Positions 8,412 through 17,004 of a stretch of DNA of 49,003 bases are shown in pieces. Every line of letters begins with the position of its first letter. Position 1 is the first letter of the stretch. Source of the stretch: Candidatus Hydrogenedentota bacterium (GTDB lineage: Bacteria; Hydrogenedentota; Hydrogenedentia; Hydrogenedentales; CAITNO01); assembly GCA_012523015.1 (NCBI GenBank), contig JAAYJI010000317.1, positions 1 to 49,003 of the forward strand, in the 5' to 3' direction. Below the pieces are notes generated by a model. That model was given only the letters and a program-made list of their open reading frames with translations. It was not told the DNA's origin and made no database searches. The translations under genes and the position numbers were made by a program.

Positions 8412-8459
8412 AGAGATAGGATCGAACGGGGCGTATCCTTGCATTTCGCGCCTATCTCT
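8412..8459 (+). other. Inverted repeat between rnc and hppA
   Basis: AGAGATAGG (8412-8420) and CCTATCTCT (8451-8459) are perfect 9-bp complements around a 30-nt loop. The left arm begins immediately after the rnc stop codon. No T-run follows, so it is probably an RNA stem for mRNA stability, RNase III processing or attenuation rather than an intrinsic terminator. The hppA ribosome binding site AAGGAGA (8482-8488) lies beyond it. Confidence 0.45.
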
Positions 8460-8496
8460 AACATACAACCAACCCCATAGGAAGGAGATCTCTATA

Positions 8497-10548
8497 ATGC
8501 TGGATAGATTCCTCATTGTGGCGGGTGCATCCGCCGTACTTGCCTTGCTCTTTGTAGCCTATCTTGCCCGATATGTGCTGTCAAAGCCGCAGGGAACTGA
8601 CCGAATGGTTGCCTTGTCCCGGGCGATCCAAGAAGGCGCCGCCGCTTTCCTCAAACGTGAATACATTTGGGTGAGCGGCTTCGTTGTTGTCATTGCCGTT
8701 CTCATTGCCCTTATCGGGCTGAAACGGCCGGATCTTGGCTTGAACTGGAAGACTTCCGCCTCCTTTATTGCCGGAGCCATTGCCAGTGCTATCGCCGGAA
8801 TTATCGGAATGTGGATCGCCACCCGAGCCAATGCACGCACCGCGCATGCTGCCTCTGAAGGCGGTGTGAAAAGCGCGCTGGATGTAGCCATCAGCGGCGG
8901 TGCCGTCATGGGGATGACCGTGGTCGGCGTTGCCCTCTTGGGTTTGGTTATTGTGTATAAGATTTTTAATGGCGACCCGGTTATTGTAAATGGCTATGCC
9001 ATGGGCGCATCCTTATTGGCGCTCTTTGGACGTTCCGGCGGCGGCATCTTCACCAAGGGCGCCGATATGGGCGCTGACTTGGTCGGTAAAGTGGAAGCGG
9101 GCATCCCCGAAGATGATCCGCGCAATCCCGCCGTAATCGCTGACAACGTCGGCGACAATGTGGGCGACGTCGCCGGGCTGGGCGCTGACCTGCTCGAATC
9201 CTATGTGGAAGCGATCATTGCGTCTCTCGCTGTTGCGTCGGTCATGTTCATTGCCAACCCCGACACGACCGAAATTGTGCGCAGCTTCCCCTTCTTTGTG
9301 GCTGCCATTGGTATTGTTGCTTCCATTGTTGGCGTTCTGTATGTGAAAGTTTTCGCTAAGAATAATCCGCAGAGCGCGTTGATGACCGGTACCTATGTCA
9401 GTGCTGTTCTAGCGATTATCGGCGTCTTTGCCTATACGGCAGTTCGCGGAGAAGCCTTTACGCTTGACGCCATTACCTATGGTAAGTTTGGTCCCGCCAT
9501 TGCTTGTCTCGTAGGTATTGTGGGCGGTATGGCCGTCGGTTTTGCCAGTGAATACTTTACCTCCAGCAGCTACCGTCCCGTGAAGAAACTGGCGGAAGGC
9601 TGTCAGACCGGTCCTGCCATTGCAGTCACCAGCGGTACCGCTGTGGGCATGCAGAGCACCTTGGGCCCTGTGATCGTTCTTGCCATTGCCGTGGCAGTTG
9701 CCGCGCATTTTGCCGGTGTTTACGGCGTGGCGATTGCCGCGCTCGGTATGCTTGCTACGACCGGTATGGTCGTTGCTGTGGACGCTTATGGTCCTATCGC
9801 TGACAATGCGGGCGGTATCGCCGAGATGGCGCACATGGATCCCGAAGTTCGCAAAATCACCGATAACCTTGACGCTGTCGGCAACACCACCGCCGCGATT
9901 GGTAAAGGCTTTGCTATTGGTTCCGCTGCTTTTGCGGCTATCGGACTGCTCAGTGCCTTTATGTTGGCAGCCAATGTCACTGAAGTCAGTATCGCCAATC
10001 CTCTGATTTTGGCGGGACTGCTCATTGGAGCCATGATGCCCTTCTTCTTCTCTTCTTTACTCTTTGGCGCAGTCGGCCGTTGTGCAGACACCATGATTCA
10101 GGAAGTGCGCCGTCAGTTCCGTGAAATTCCCGGGCTGAAAGAAGGCAAAGAAGGCGTTGTCCCCGACAGCACAACCTGCGTGAAGATTGCCACTCAGGGC
10201 GCGATTAAAGGCATGTTGCTGCCCGGCAGCCTTGCCATTGTCTTCCCCGTAGTGATTGGATTTTCTCCGCTCGGTGTTGAAGGTCTTGCCGGTATGCTTG
10301 TCGGCGCTATTGCCACAGGCGTTATGCTTGGTATCCAGACCGCGAACTCCGGCGGCGCCATGGACAATGCCAAGAAGTATATTGAAGAAGGTAATTTCGG
10401 CGGCAAAGGTTCTGAAGCGCACAAGGCGGCTGTTGTTGGCGACACAGTCGGTGACCCGCTCAAAGATACAGTCGGACCTTCCATCAATATCCTCATCAAA
10501 CTGATGTGCATCATTTCGCTTGTATTGGCACCGCTTTTCGTGGGCTGA
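8497..10548 (+). CDS. hppA: Membrane-bound ion-translocating pyrophosphatase, K+-dependent type
   Basis: This 683-aa protein of about 16 helices hydrolyses pyrophosphate and pumps protons or sodium out of the cytoplasm. The substrate-site motifs are present: GGGIFTKGADMGADLVGK and DNVGDNVGDVAG, with the late acidic site VGDTVGDPLKDT. The segment GNTTAAIGKG has Ala and Gly at the two positions that separate K+-dependent enzymes from K+-independent ones, which have Lys and Thr there. It should therefore need potassium for full activity. Whether it pumps H+ or Na+ cannot be decided by eye. A strong AAGGAGA lies eight bases before the ATG and an intrinsic terminator follows. Such pumps recover energy from biosynthetic pyrophosphate. 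Confidence 0.97.
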   Translation: MLDRFLIVAGASAVLALLFVAYLARYVLSKPQGTDRMVALSRAIQEGAAAFLKREYIWVSGFVVVIAVLIALIGLKRPDLGLNWKTSASFIAGAIASAIAGIIGMWIATRANARTAHAASEGGVKSALDVAISGGAVMGMTVVGVALLGLVIVYKIFNGDPVIVNGYAMGASLLALFGRSGGGIFTKGADMGADLVGKVEAGIPEDDPRNPAVIADNVGDNVGDVAGLGADLLESYVEAIIASLAVASVMFIANPDTTEIVRSFPFFVAAIGIVASIVGVLYVKVFAKNNPQSALMTGTYVSAVLAIIGVFAYTAVRGEAFTLDAITYGKFGPAIACLVGIVGGMAVGFASEYFTSSSYRPVKKLAEGCQTGPAIAVTSGTAVGMQSTLGPVIVLAIAVAVAAHFAGVYGVAIAALGMLATTGMVVAVDAYGPIADNAGGIAEMAHMDPEVRKITDNLDAVGNTTAAIGKGFAIGSAAFAAIGLLSAFMLAANVTEVSIANPLILAGLLIGAMMPFFFSSLLFGAVGRCADTMIQEVRRQFREIPGLKEGKEGVVPDSTTCVKIATQGAIKGMLLPGSLAIVFPVVIGFSPLGVEGLAGMLVGAIATGVMLGIQTANSGGAMDNAKKYIEEGNFGGKGSEAHKAAVVGDTVGDPLKDTVGPSINILIKLMCIISLVLAPLFVG

Positions 10549-10570
10549 TAAAAATATCCCTGTTGTTTTC

Positions 10571-10611
10571 AAGCCGCACCGACACCAACCAACGGTGCGG
10601 CTTTTCTTTTT
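10571..10611 (+). terminator. Intrinsic terminator after hppA
   Basis: AAGCCGCACCG (10571-10581) pairs perfectly with CGGTGCGGCTT (10593-10603) across an 11-nt loop. A T-rich tail TTCTTTTT follows, ending at 10611. This is a textbook rho-independent terminator. Confidence 0.9.
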
Positions 10612-10926
10612 GCGGTATCATACCGGTCTTGTACCCCCACCCCCACCCCCCGAGAAAAGATCTCAAAACACAGCCTATTTTTCTCTTTTGTAGAAACTCT
10701 TTTTTATCTAAAACAGTCTTTACTACATAGGGCCGCTTCGGATGCAAAAGCCCCTAATTTCAAAATATCCATAACAACTTGCCTCAAGCGCATTGCCCTT
10801 ATTATACTGAGCATGGATATATAACCAATCAAACTATAAAGTAAGGCTGATTTCAATTGTTGCGGTCTGCACGTGTAAAGACCGACGTAGTGATCACACA
10901 CAAAAGTTATCGGGAGGTTAAAAAAG
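10612..10926. other. Intergenic region with C-rich tract and leader of the next gene
   Basis: This stretch of 315 bp has no gene. It holds an unusual C tract on the plus strand (10636-10653, runs of 5, 5 and 6 C split by single A), G-rich on the other strand. It also holds a candidate promoter (10779-10808). In the presumed leader, a 6-bp stem CGGTCT/AGACCG (10863-10868 and 10879-10884) has a 10-nt loop. GGGAGGT (10912-10918) is a good ribosome binding site for the gene at 10927. Confidence 0.5.
10779..10808 (+). promoter_or_regulatory. Candidate promoter for the 581-aa secreted protein gene
   Basis: TTGCCT (10779-10784) and TATACT (10803-10808) are 18 bp apart. The hexamers match the sigma-70 consensus at 4 and 5 of 6 bases. 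The start would be near 10815, leaving an untranslated leader of about 110 nt. Confidence 0.4.
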
Positions 10927-12672
10927 ATGGCTGTACACATGTTTGTATCCCCTTTTTCGCGCCTGCTCACCGTATCACTGCTTGCCCTTGTTATGGGCAC
11001 ATCGTCTTTTGGCGATGTATCGGAAGCGCCGAGTTCGGATCAACCACCCACACAGGACAGCACTGCCCGTGTTGTTGAGGAACAAGCCGCAGCGTTGCCC
11101 TTAACCTTGAAAACGCTCCACTATAAGCCCGAAGCGCTTCAACTCGCTGTGGGCATTCCCGGCGCGGAAAGTCTTCTGGATCGCTTGGTTCCCTTCCTCC
11201 AACTATTTTACGAAGAAACAAATATCATGGCAGAAATTGATCTTTTCGCCTCTGATATTGCTGTGCAATTGGGCATTTCCGCAGAAGGCGGCCTGCCCGG
11301 TGTGCTCACAACCATGGGCTTTGACAGCCAATCGGGACTATCCGTATTTTTAGATTTGGCGGACGCTGCCGCCGCATTGAAAACATCTGATAAACAAGGG
11401 TTGATCGGATTACTCGCGCATCTGCCCGACGTCAAAGCGCTTTTGGCACTGCCCGTGACGGATGCGGCAAAAGCAGACACGTCCTTCAAGGGACTTTTGG
11501 GTAATTTGTTGACCCGACTGGATCATACCCAGTCCGAGGAGGGCGGCATCACACTCCACAACTATCCCGGATACGGCTGCTACTTTGTGAATGACGACGT
11601 GCTCGCGATCAGCAATGATCTGTCCATGTTACGGGAAAGCGCCCAACGGAGCGGCGCGCCTGCTCCCCTTCAATACGGCTGTGCAGGCTGTCCCATTCAA
11701 GATATTCACGAATTGGTGATGTTGGTTTATTGCGAACGATTAATCCCCTTTATCGCGCCCTTTTTGAATTTTATAGACGAACATGATTTGATTTCTCAAA
11801 TAATGTACAAAACCTTGTTTGAACGCTTGAACCGTCTCTATCCGGAAGATCCGGCGGCCGAGCCGACAATCCTTAGTTACAATCTAGCCCCAGATCATAT
11901 GGCTGTGGATTGGAAAGTGAACACCGAAAAACGCAACGCTTTATTCGAATACATGGGCCCTCCCGGCGCCCTTCGATGGAGCTCTCGCTTTCCCGTTGAC
12001 ACGGAAGCTTTTTTGAGTATTCATGTGAACACCCAATCCAAAACCGACTTTTCCGAGATCTTTCTTGACTCCATTCCGGAATCGGTGCGGGTTCTGCCGG
12101 GCGTCTCTCAAGGGATCACTCTCGGGCGCAGCCTCTTGAACCTCATGAGCGGAGAAGCGGCCTTGGGCATCGGCGGCCTGTCAACCTATGGTCTTCCGTC
12201 CATTTTTTCCGCTTTCGAATTGGAAGACTCTGAAGATGCAGAAATCGTGTTGCGTATCGTGCCGCAATCGGACTATGAAACGCCCTACCGCGGCGTGCAG
12301 CTGAAGATCTTGGAAATACCCTTTTTCATCCCCATTTACTTTGCCTATGTGGACGGCGCACTCCTCATGTCCAATAATGATTCCATACTCCATGCCTTCA
12401 TTGACCAAGTCAAGGACAATCAAGACCACGGTTATTTTAATACCTTTGAGCCGCCGCTGTCGGCAGACACCGCTTCGTATCAGACCATCGTCGTCCGATC
12501 CGGTTTATACACCAATCTTCTTATGCCCCTTATCGCTGTCTCCAGATTAAAGATCCCGGAATCTGTCAACTTTCCCCTGACACGAGGTATAGAATTATTT
12601 AATGAATTCCGCTGTATTAATGAACAACGCGGTAACTGGTCTGTGGGCAGCATTTATCTGCGTCGAAACTAA
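10927..12672 (+). CDS. Secreted protein of unknown function, 581 aa
   Basis: I do not recognise the family with confidence. The N-terminus has a signal peptide (hydrophobic LLTVSLLALVMG, about residues 13-24). A Pro/Ser/Thr linker and a large mixed alpha/beta body follow. Features such as ALQLAVGIPGAESLLDRL near the start and YFVNDDVLAISNDLSMLRE in the middle recall the general style of periplasmic DUF3352-like proteins. That style has repeated beta units judging a small value, such as VDGALLMSNNDSILHAFIDQ near residue 480. There are two to three similar units, so the protein may be an internal duplication. A good GGGAGGT site precedes the ATG and a terminator follows. It is likely a monocistronic, exported or outer-membrane-associated protein. 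Confidence 0.85.
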   Translation: MAVHMFVSPFSRLLTVSLLALVMGTSSFGDVSEAPSSDQPPTQDSTARVVEEQAAALPLTLKTLHYKPEALQLAVGIPGAESLLDRLVPFLQLFYEETNIMAEIDLFASDIAVQLGISAEGGLPGVLTTMGFDSQSGLSVFLDLADAAAALKTSDKQGLIGLLAHLPDVKALLALPVTDAAKADTSFKGLLGNLLTRLDHTQSEEGGITLHNYPGYGCYFVNDDVLAISNDLSMLRESAQRSGAPAPLQYGCAGCPIQDIHELVMLVYCERLIPFIAPFLNFIDEHDLISQIMYKTLFERLNRLYPEDPAAEPTILSYNLAPDHMAVDWKVNTEKRNALFEYMGPPGALRWSSRFPVDTEAFLSIHVNTQSKTDFSEIFLDSIPESVRVLPGVSQGITLGRSLLNLMSGEAALGIGGLSTYGLPSIFSAFELEDSEDAEIVLRIVPQSDYETPYRGVQLKILEIPFFIPIYFAYVDGALLMSNNDSILHAFIDQVKDNQDHGYFNTFEPPLSADTASYQTIVVRSGLYTNLLMPLIAVSRLKIPESVNFPLTRGIELFNEFRCINEQRGNWSVGSIYLRRN

Positions 12673-12683
12673 CCCTAATATAA

Positions 12684-12710
12684 GGCCGCATGGATGCGGC
12701 CCTTCTTTTG
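12684..12710 (+). terminator. Intrinsic terminator after the 581-aa protein gene
   Basis: GGCCGCA (12684-12690) pairs with TGCGGCC (12695-12701) around a TGGA loop. The tail CTTCTTTTG follows. It starts 11 bp after the stop codon. Confidence 0.8.
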
Positions 12711-12738
12711 AATCCCCTATGACATAAGGATATCGATC

Positions 12739-13596
12739 ATGAAACACGCTCTCCGCCTAAGTTTTATTGTGTTGGCTGTTGCCCTACTCTTCGCTGGATT
12801 CGCCGGCGCACAGGATAAGGGTCCTAAAATTCTGTTGTTGACCCGGTCAGCCGGTTTCGAACACAGCGTCATCAGCCATGATAAAAGCGGTACCAGCCAC
12901 GTGGAACGCATCTTGCAACCCATCGTCGAAGAATTAAAGGGCACCATGGACTGTACCAAGGACGCGGGAAAAATCAATGCCCAAACGTTGGAACAATACG
13001 ACGTGGTGATCTTTTATACCTCCGGCAATTTAACGGAATCGGGCGGCGATGACCAGGGCGTCATGGCTGAATCAGGCGTAGAAGAGCTGATCGCATGGAT
13101 TAAAGGGGGCGGCGGCTTTCTGGGCTTTCATTCCGCAACAGATACCTTCCGCTCCGATGATCCCGAACCGACCCCTTATATCGGCATGATCGGCGCAGAA
13201 TTTACAACCCATGGTCAACAGTTCGTGGGGACTGTCAAAAAGGTCGACAATACCCACCCGTCAATCACTTCTTTGCCAAGCGCTTGGAGCCTGCAAGATG
13301 AATGGTATTTGTTTCATAAGTTCGACAAAACAAATATGCACGTGCTGGCATTGCTTGAGATTGGCGGAGAACGAAGCAAACAAGACAAATATGATATTCC
13401 GGATTATCCCATGATCTGGTGCCGCGGAATGGATAAGGGCCGTATCCTGTATAACGGTATGGGTCACCGTGAAGATGTTTGGGAGCACGCCTCCTTCAAG
13501 CTAATGCTGAAAGAACATCTGTTATGGGTTTCCGGTCAAGGTGCCTTGAACGCTGAACCCAATTATGATGCAGTCGTCCCCAAAGCGCTGCCCTAA
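12739..13596 (+). CDS. Secreted ThuA-domain protein
   Basis: The 285-aa protein has a signal peptide (residues 1-24, ending near FAGAQ) and then one ThuA-like, glutamine-amidotransferase-fold domain. The recognisable segments are KILLLTRSAGFEHSVI at the first strand and helix, YDVVIFYTSGNLTESGG, and GGGFLGFHSATDTF at the family core. MIWCRGMDKGRILYNGMGHR is the last conserved block. ThuA was named from sugar (trehalose) utilisation in Sinorhizobium. Secreted versions are common in Planctomycetota and related groups, often near sugar-degrading enzymes, but their chemistry is mostly unknown. No Cys nucleophile of the amidotransferase type is evident. The ribosome binding site AAGGAT lies about eight bases before the ATG. 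Confidence 0.9.
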   Translation: MKHALRLSFIVLAVALLFAGFAGAQDKGPKILLLTRSAGFEHSVISHDKSGTSHVERILQPIVEELKGTMDCTKDAGKINAQTLEQYDVVIFYTSGNLTESGGDDQGVMAESGVEELIAWIKGGGGFLGFHSATDTFRSDDPEPTPYIGMIGAEFTTHGQQFVGTVKKVDNTHPSITSLPSAWSLQDEWYLFHKFDKTNMHVLALLEIGGERSKQDKYDIPDYPMIWCRGMDKGRILYNGMGHREDVWEHASFKLMLKEHLLWVSGQGALNAEPNYDAVVPKALP

Positions 13597-13635
13597 CGCT
13601 TCTCCCCATTTGCGGCCTTATCAATCTTGAATCTT

Positions 13636-13680
13636 CCCCTTTCTGCAGTGTCAACGCTGTAAAAAGGGGTTATTTAATTT
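13636..13680 (+). terminator. Probable terminator after the ThuA gene
   Basis: CCCCTTT (13636-13642) pairs with AAAGGGG (13663-13669). Inside is a second short stem CAGTG/CGCTG closed by TCAA. The tail TTATTTAATTT follows. It is less clean than the two terminators upstream. Confidence 0.6.
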
Positions 13681-13816
13681 GGGAAGCTGTTTCCACCTGT
13701 ATAGTCCTCGGCGCGTCCATTCCTCTTGTAGTATGGGGTCTGTTGCATTTATCTTCTAAGGAGGGTAAGATAAACCCTTGGAGCTAATAACTGAGGAAAA
13801 AGGAGCTATACACGAT

Positions 13817-16800
13817 ATGGGGACTATCACGCTGATTTGCGGAGGCTATCAGAGCGACCGAAGTAAAGATATCGATATCTATTGGGAAAACCATTGGGGC
13901 CGGGCGCTGCTGCTGACACCAACACGCCGACTGGCTCGACAGCGCCTGGAACAGTTTATTCGAAGCCATCGATTGCCCGGAATTTGGGGCGCAGGTTCTT
14001 TTGAATTAACTGCCTTTGCAGCCAGCCTGTTGGAAAATCAGTACATTCCCATTCGCATGGTGTCACGCCTCGAACGGCGGCTGATCGTAAGAACCATTCT
14101 CGAAGAAATGGCACGAGACCGCGAGCTGCCCTCTTTCGGACAAAGTCCCGGATTGATTAAACATCTCTTGCGGCTCATCACACAATTGAAACAAGCCGCT
14201 ATTGACCCGGACCAATTTGAAAAAACAATTACCGCTCATGACCAACAAAATCCTATGGATATCTTCACGGCAACGGTCTATAAAGCATACCAAAAGATCC
14301 TGCATCAAAAAGCCTATTATGATGTTCCCGGCCTGTATTGGGCGGCGCGAGAATATTGCGACCAAGAGACCATTACCCTTCCCAATAATACAGAAATCCT
14401 TTTGCTTGACGGCTTTGACGATTTCACACCTTCCCAAGAACGTTTCCTTGAGTGTCTGTCAAAGCATGTATCCAAGATGGTGATTGGTATCAATATGGAT
14501 CCCGATCCCGATCAGGAGGGCCTCTTCCATCTGCAGAAAACGTGGGTTGATAATTTTCAGAAGAAGGTGAAGGCTAAACGAATCGACTATCTCACGGATC
14601 CGCCTAAAAATACCATTCAACACGCGGCTTATACCCTGTTTCGTGGAAGCGAATGCACCATTCCCCTTGAGGAAGAAACGAACTTGCAGCTGCAAGCCTG
14701 CGCCGACGGACAACATGAAATAGAGTGGATCGGCAGGAAGATCAAAACCATGATTCTGAATGAGTCTGTGTCACCTTCGTCCATTGCCGTTGCATTGACC
14801 GATATGCAAGAGAGCCACTACATGATTCGTGCCACTTTTGAAGAATTCGGCATTCCCTGCCGTTTCCCGGCACCTCGGCTTTCCGATACGCTTGCAGGAG
14901 TCATGGTTACCCGTATCATCCAGCTTTTCAGCAAGTGGAAAAGAGAAACGCTTTTAGCGGTGCTGTCCACCTCTCTTTGGGATAATTTCGAAGAATATCA
15001 TGGGGCTTGCATGACTTTTCCCACGATTATAAGAGCCTGTAAAGTTCGCATAGGCCGCCGCGGCTGGGAACGTACCGTGGCACTCTTAACGCAGCCGATG
15101 GATCCGGAGGCAGCCCTAAAGAGGCGCATGCCCCTTCCCTTGATGCGAAACCCACAAGCCTTAGCGCTCTTCCAACAACGCTTTCAAAAGCTCACCGACT
15201 TTGAAGATTCCATACCGGATCAGGGAAGCTTGGGAGCATACGCGCGTTTGTGGGAGGCCTTTTTAAATGATTCGGGAATGATCCGGTCCTGCGAAGGACA
15301 TCAACAACACGGCCCATCCATGGCAGGATTGCGCGCGCTGCTTCAGGAATTTTCAAACGATTCCACCACCAAGGCTCCCATGGATTGGACCAAGTTTTCG
15401 GAACTTTTGCGGGACAGCATGGCGGAAGTGGTGGTACACACAGATCCTCCCCAAGGGGAAAGCGTGTATTGCTGTACCATTGACCGCTTGCGCTGTGAAA
15501 GCTTCCCCCACATTTTTTTGGGCGGGTTAAACGAAGGGCTCATGCCGCGGCCTGCGCCGAGGAATGCTTTGTACTCAGAAATTGATCTGAGTCGATTGCG
15601 CAAAAACAATCTTATGTTGAGCGGGCGTGGTGAACATACCTACCGTGAACGTCTGATTTTTTATCATGCCCTATCTGCAGCTCAAACCAAGCTCTTTTTA
15701 ACGTGGCGCAAACAAGATAAATCAGGCCGTGATTCGTTGCCAAGTCCCTTCATCGTTGAATTAACAAATCGATTGGACAAAAAGTCGCCTGTGCTGCGCC
15801 CCGATCCTTTACCCGATTGTTTCGTGCCCATACCTGAAGAAATCGCCTCCTTCCATGACTTGGCGAATGTAGCCTATCTTCACCGCATCAAGACTAAACC
15901 ACAAAGTGTTTCAACGCGGCTATTCGACATTGACGCTTGCGCCGCCATTGAGGAAGAACGGCAAAGCAAAAAAAGTATTTCTAAATACGACGGTATCATT
16001 CTGGCGCCCGATCTCTTGGAACATTTAGCCGACCAGTACAGTAAAGACCATCTCTTCAGCGTCAGCAGTCTGGAACGGTATCTGCGCTTTCCTTTCGATT
16101 TCTTTATAAACAATGTCTTAGGTATCCGAAGCCTGAAGGAGCCCGACAACGAATTGGGGCCTATGCTCAGCGGCACCTTGCTCCACGAAATTTTGAGACG
16201 CTTCCATGAACACTACACAGGGCTTGCGGTACATAAGATTTTTGAAAAGGGCGAAGAAGCGGCTTTCGATACTTTGAAAACGATTATCGAAGAGGTCTTT
16301 CAAGACCACCGTTCAGAAATGGTGATCCTCCCTAAAGCGATCATCGACATTGAGCAACAACGTCTCCTTTATTTATTAAAACGATTTTTGAAACAAGATT
16401 TTTTCGAAGATGATGGTTTTTCGCCTTCTTATTTCGAGTGTTCTTTTGGAGAGGTGTATAAAAAAGAAATACAACCCCCTTCTGTTCCCGATCCTTTTGT
16501 CCTTAACTTATACGGACAAGAATACCGATTTTCAGGGATCATTGATCGTATCGACCGTTGTGAAAACCGGATCCGACTTATTGACTATAAACTCTCCGCC
16601 ACGCCGGCAGCGAAAGAAATCAAGGACGGACTTTCTCTCCAACTCACGCTATACACTAATGCAGCAAAAGAACTTTTGTTTCCTGACTGTGAGGTTGATT
16701 CAGCCTATTATCTTTCTGTATTGAAAGGGGATAAACGCGATGCGCTGCTGAAGAAGGCGGAGGATAGTGATGCCCGTAGATTAAAAGCAGCGTCGCAGAT

Positions 16801-16990
16801 TGTGTCCGCTGTGGCGAGTATTCGATCCGGCTATTTTCCACCTGCGCCGACAGATACTTCCGGACGCATCCCTCCCCATACAGCAGCGCGTTATGAGGAG
16901 TGGCGTATAGCGCCCAAAGAGCAACGCGCCTTGATTCATAGTTTTGACCCTGCCTTAGGTAAGGGGGAAGATCAAGTGAAAAAGAATTAA
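13817..16990 (+). CDS. addB: AddB-type subunit of the AddAB helicase-nuclease
   Basis: This large protein (1057 aa from this start) pairs with AddA. It has a degenerate UvrD-like helicase fold and a C-terminal PD-(D/E)XK nuclease. Counted from 13778, GTLLHEILRRFHEHY lies near 797, FSGIIDRIDR with the acidic residue near 922, LIDYK near 935, and QLTLY near 953. The N-terminus ITLICGGYQSDRSKD sits where B. subtilis AddB has a Walker A motif, and no GxGKT is visible. The C-terminal cysteine triplet that binds a 4Fe-4S cluster in B. subtilis AddB is also absent. The start is uncertain: ATG 13817 has AAGGAG upstream, and TTG 13778 has a stronger AAGGAGGG and adds 13 residues. addA follows after 14 nt. 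Confidence 0.88.
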   Translation: MGTITLICGGYQSDRSKDIDIYWENHWGRALLLTPTRRLARQRLEQFIRSHRLPGIWGAGSFELTAFAASLLENQYIPIRMVSRLERRLIVRTILEEMARDRELPSFGQSPGLIKHLLRLITQLKQAAIDPDQFEKTITAHDQQNPMDIFTATVYKAYQKILHQKAYYDVPGLYWAAREYCDQETITLPNNTEILLLDGFDDFTPSQERFLECLSKHVSKMVIGINMDPDPDQEGLFHLQKTWVDNFQKKVKAKRIDYLTDPPKNTIQHAAYTLFRGSECTIPLEEETNLQLQACADGQHEIEWIGRKIKTMILNESVSPSSIAVALTDMQESHYMIRATFEEFGIPCRFPAPRLSDTLAGVMVTRIIQLFSKWKRETLLAVLSTSLWDNFEEYHGACMTFPTIIRACKVRIGRRGWERTVALLTQPMDPEAALKRRMPLPLMRNPQALALFQQRFQKLTDFEDSIPDQGSLGAYARLWEAFLNDSGMIRSCEGHQQHGPSMAGLRALLQEFSNDSTTKAPMDWTKFSELLRDSMAEVVVHTDPPQGESVYCCTIDRLRCESFPHIFLGGLNEGLMPRPAPRNALYSEIDLSRLRKNNLMLSGRGEHTYRERLIFYHALSAAQTKLFLTWRKQDKSGRDSLPSPFIVELTNRLDKKSPVLRPDPLPDCFVPIPEEIASFHDLANVAYLHRIKTKPQSVSTRLFDIDACAAIEEERQSKKSISKYDGIILAPDLLEHLADQYSKDHLFSVSSLERYLRFPFDFFINNVLGIRSLKEPDNELGPMLSGTLLHEILRRFHEHYTGLAVHKIFEKGEEAAFDTLKTIIEEVFQDHRSEMVILPKAIIDIEQQRLLYLLKRFLKQDFFEDDGFSPSYFECSFGEVYKKEIQPPSVPDPFVLNLYGQEYRFSGIIDRIDRCENRIRLIDYKLSATPAAKEIKDGLSLQLTLYTNAAKELLFPDCEVDSAYYLSVLKGDKRDALLKKAEDSDARRLKAASQIVSAVASIRSGYFPPAPTDTSGRIPPHTAARYEEWRIAPKEQRALIHSFDPALGKGEDQVKKN

Positions 16991-17004
16991 CGAGGGGAAT
17001 AGGT

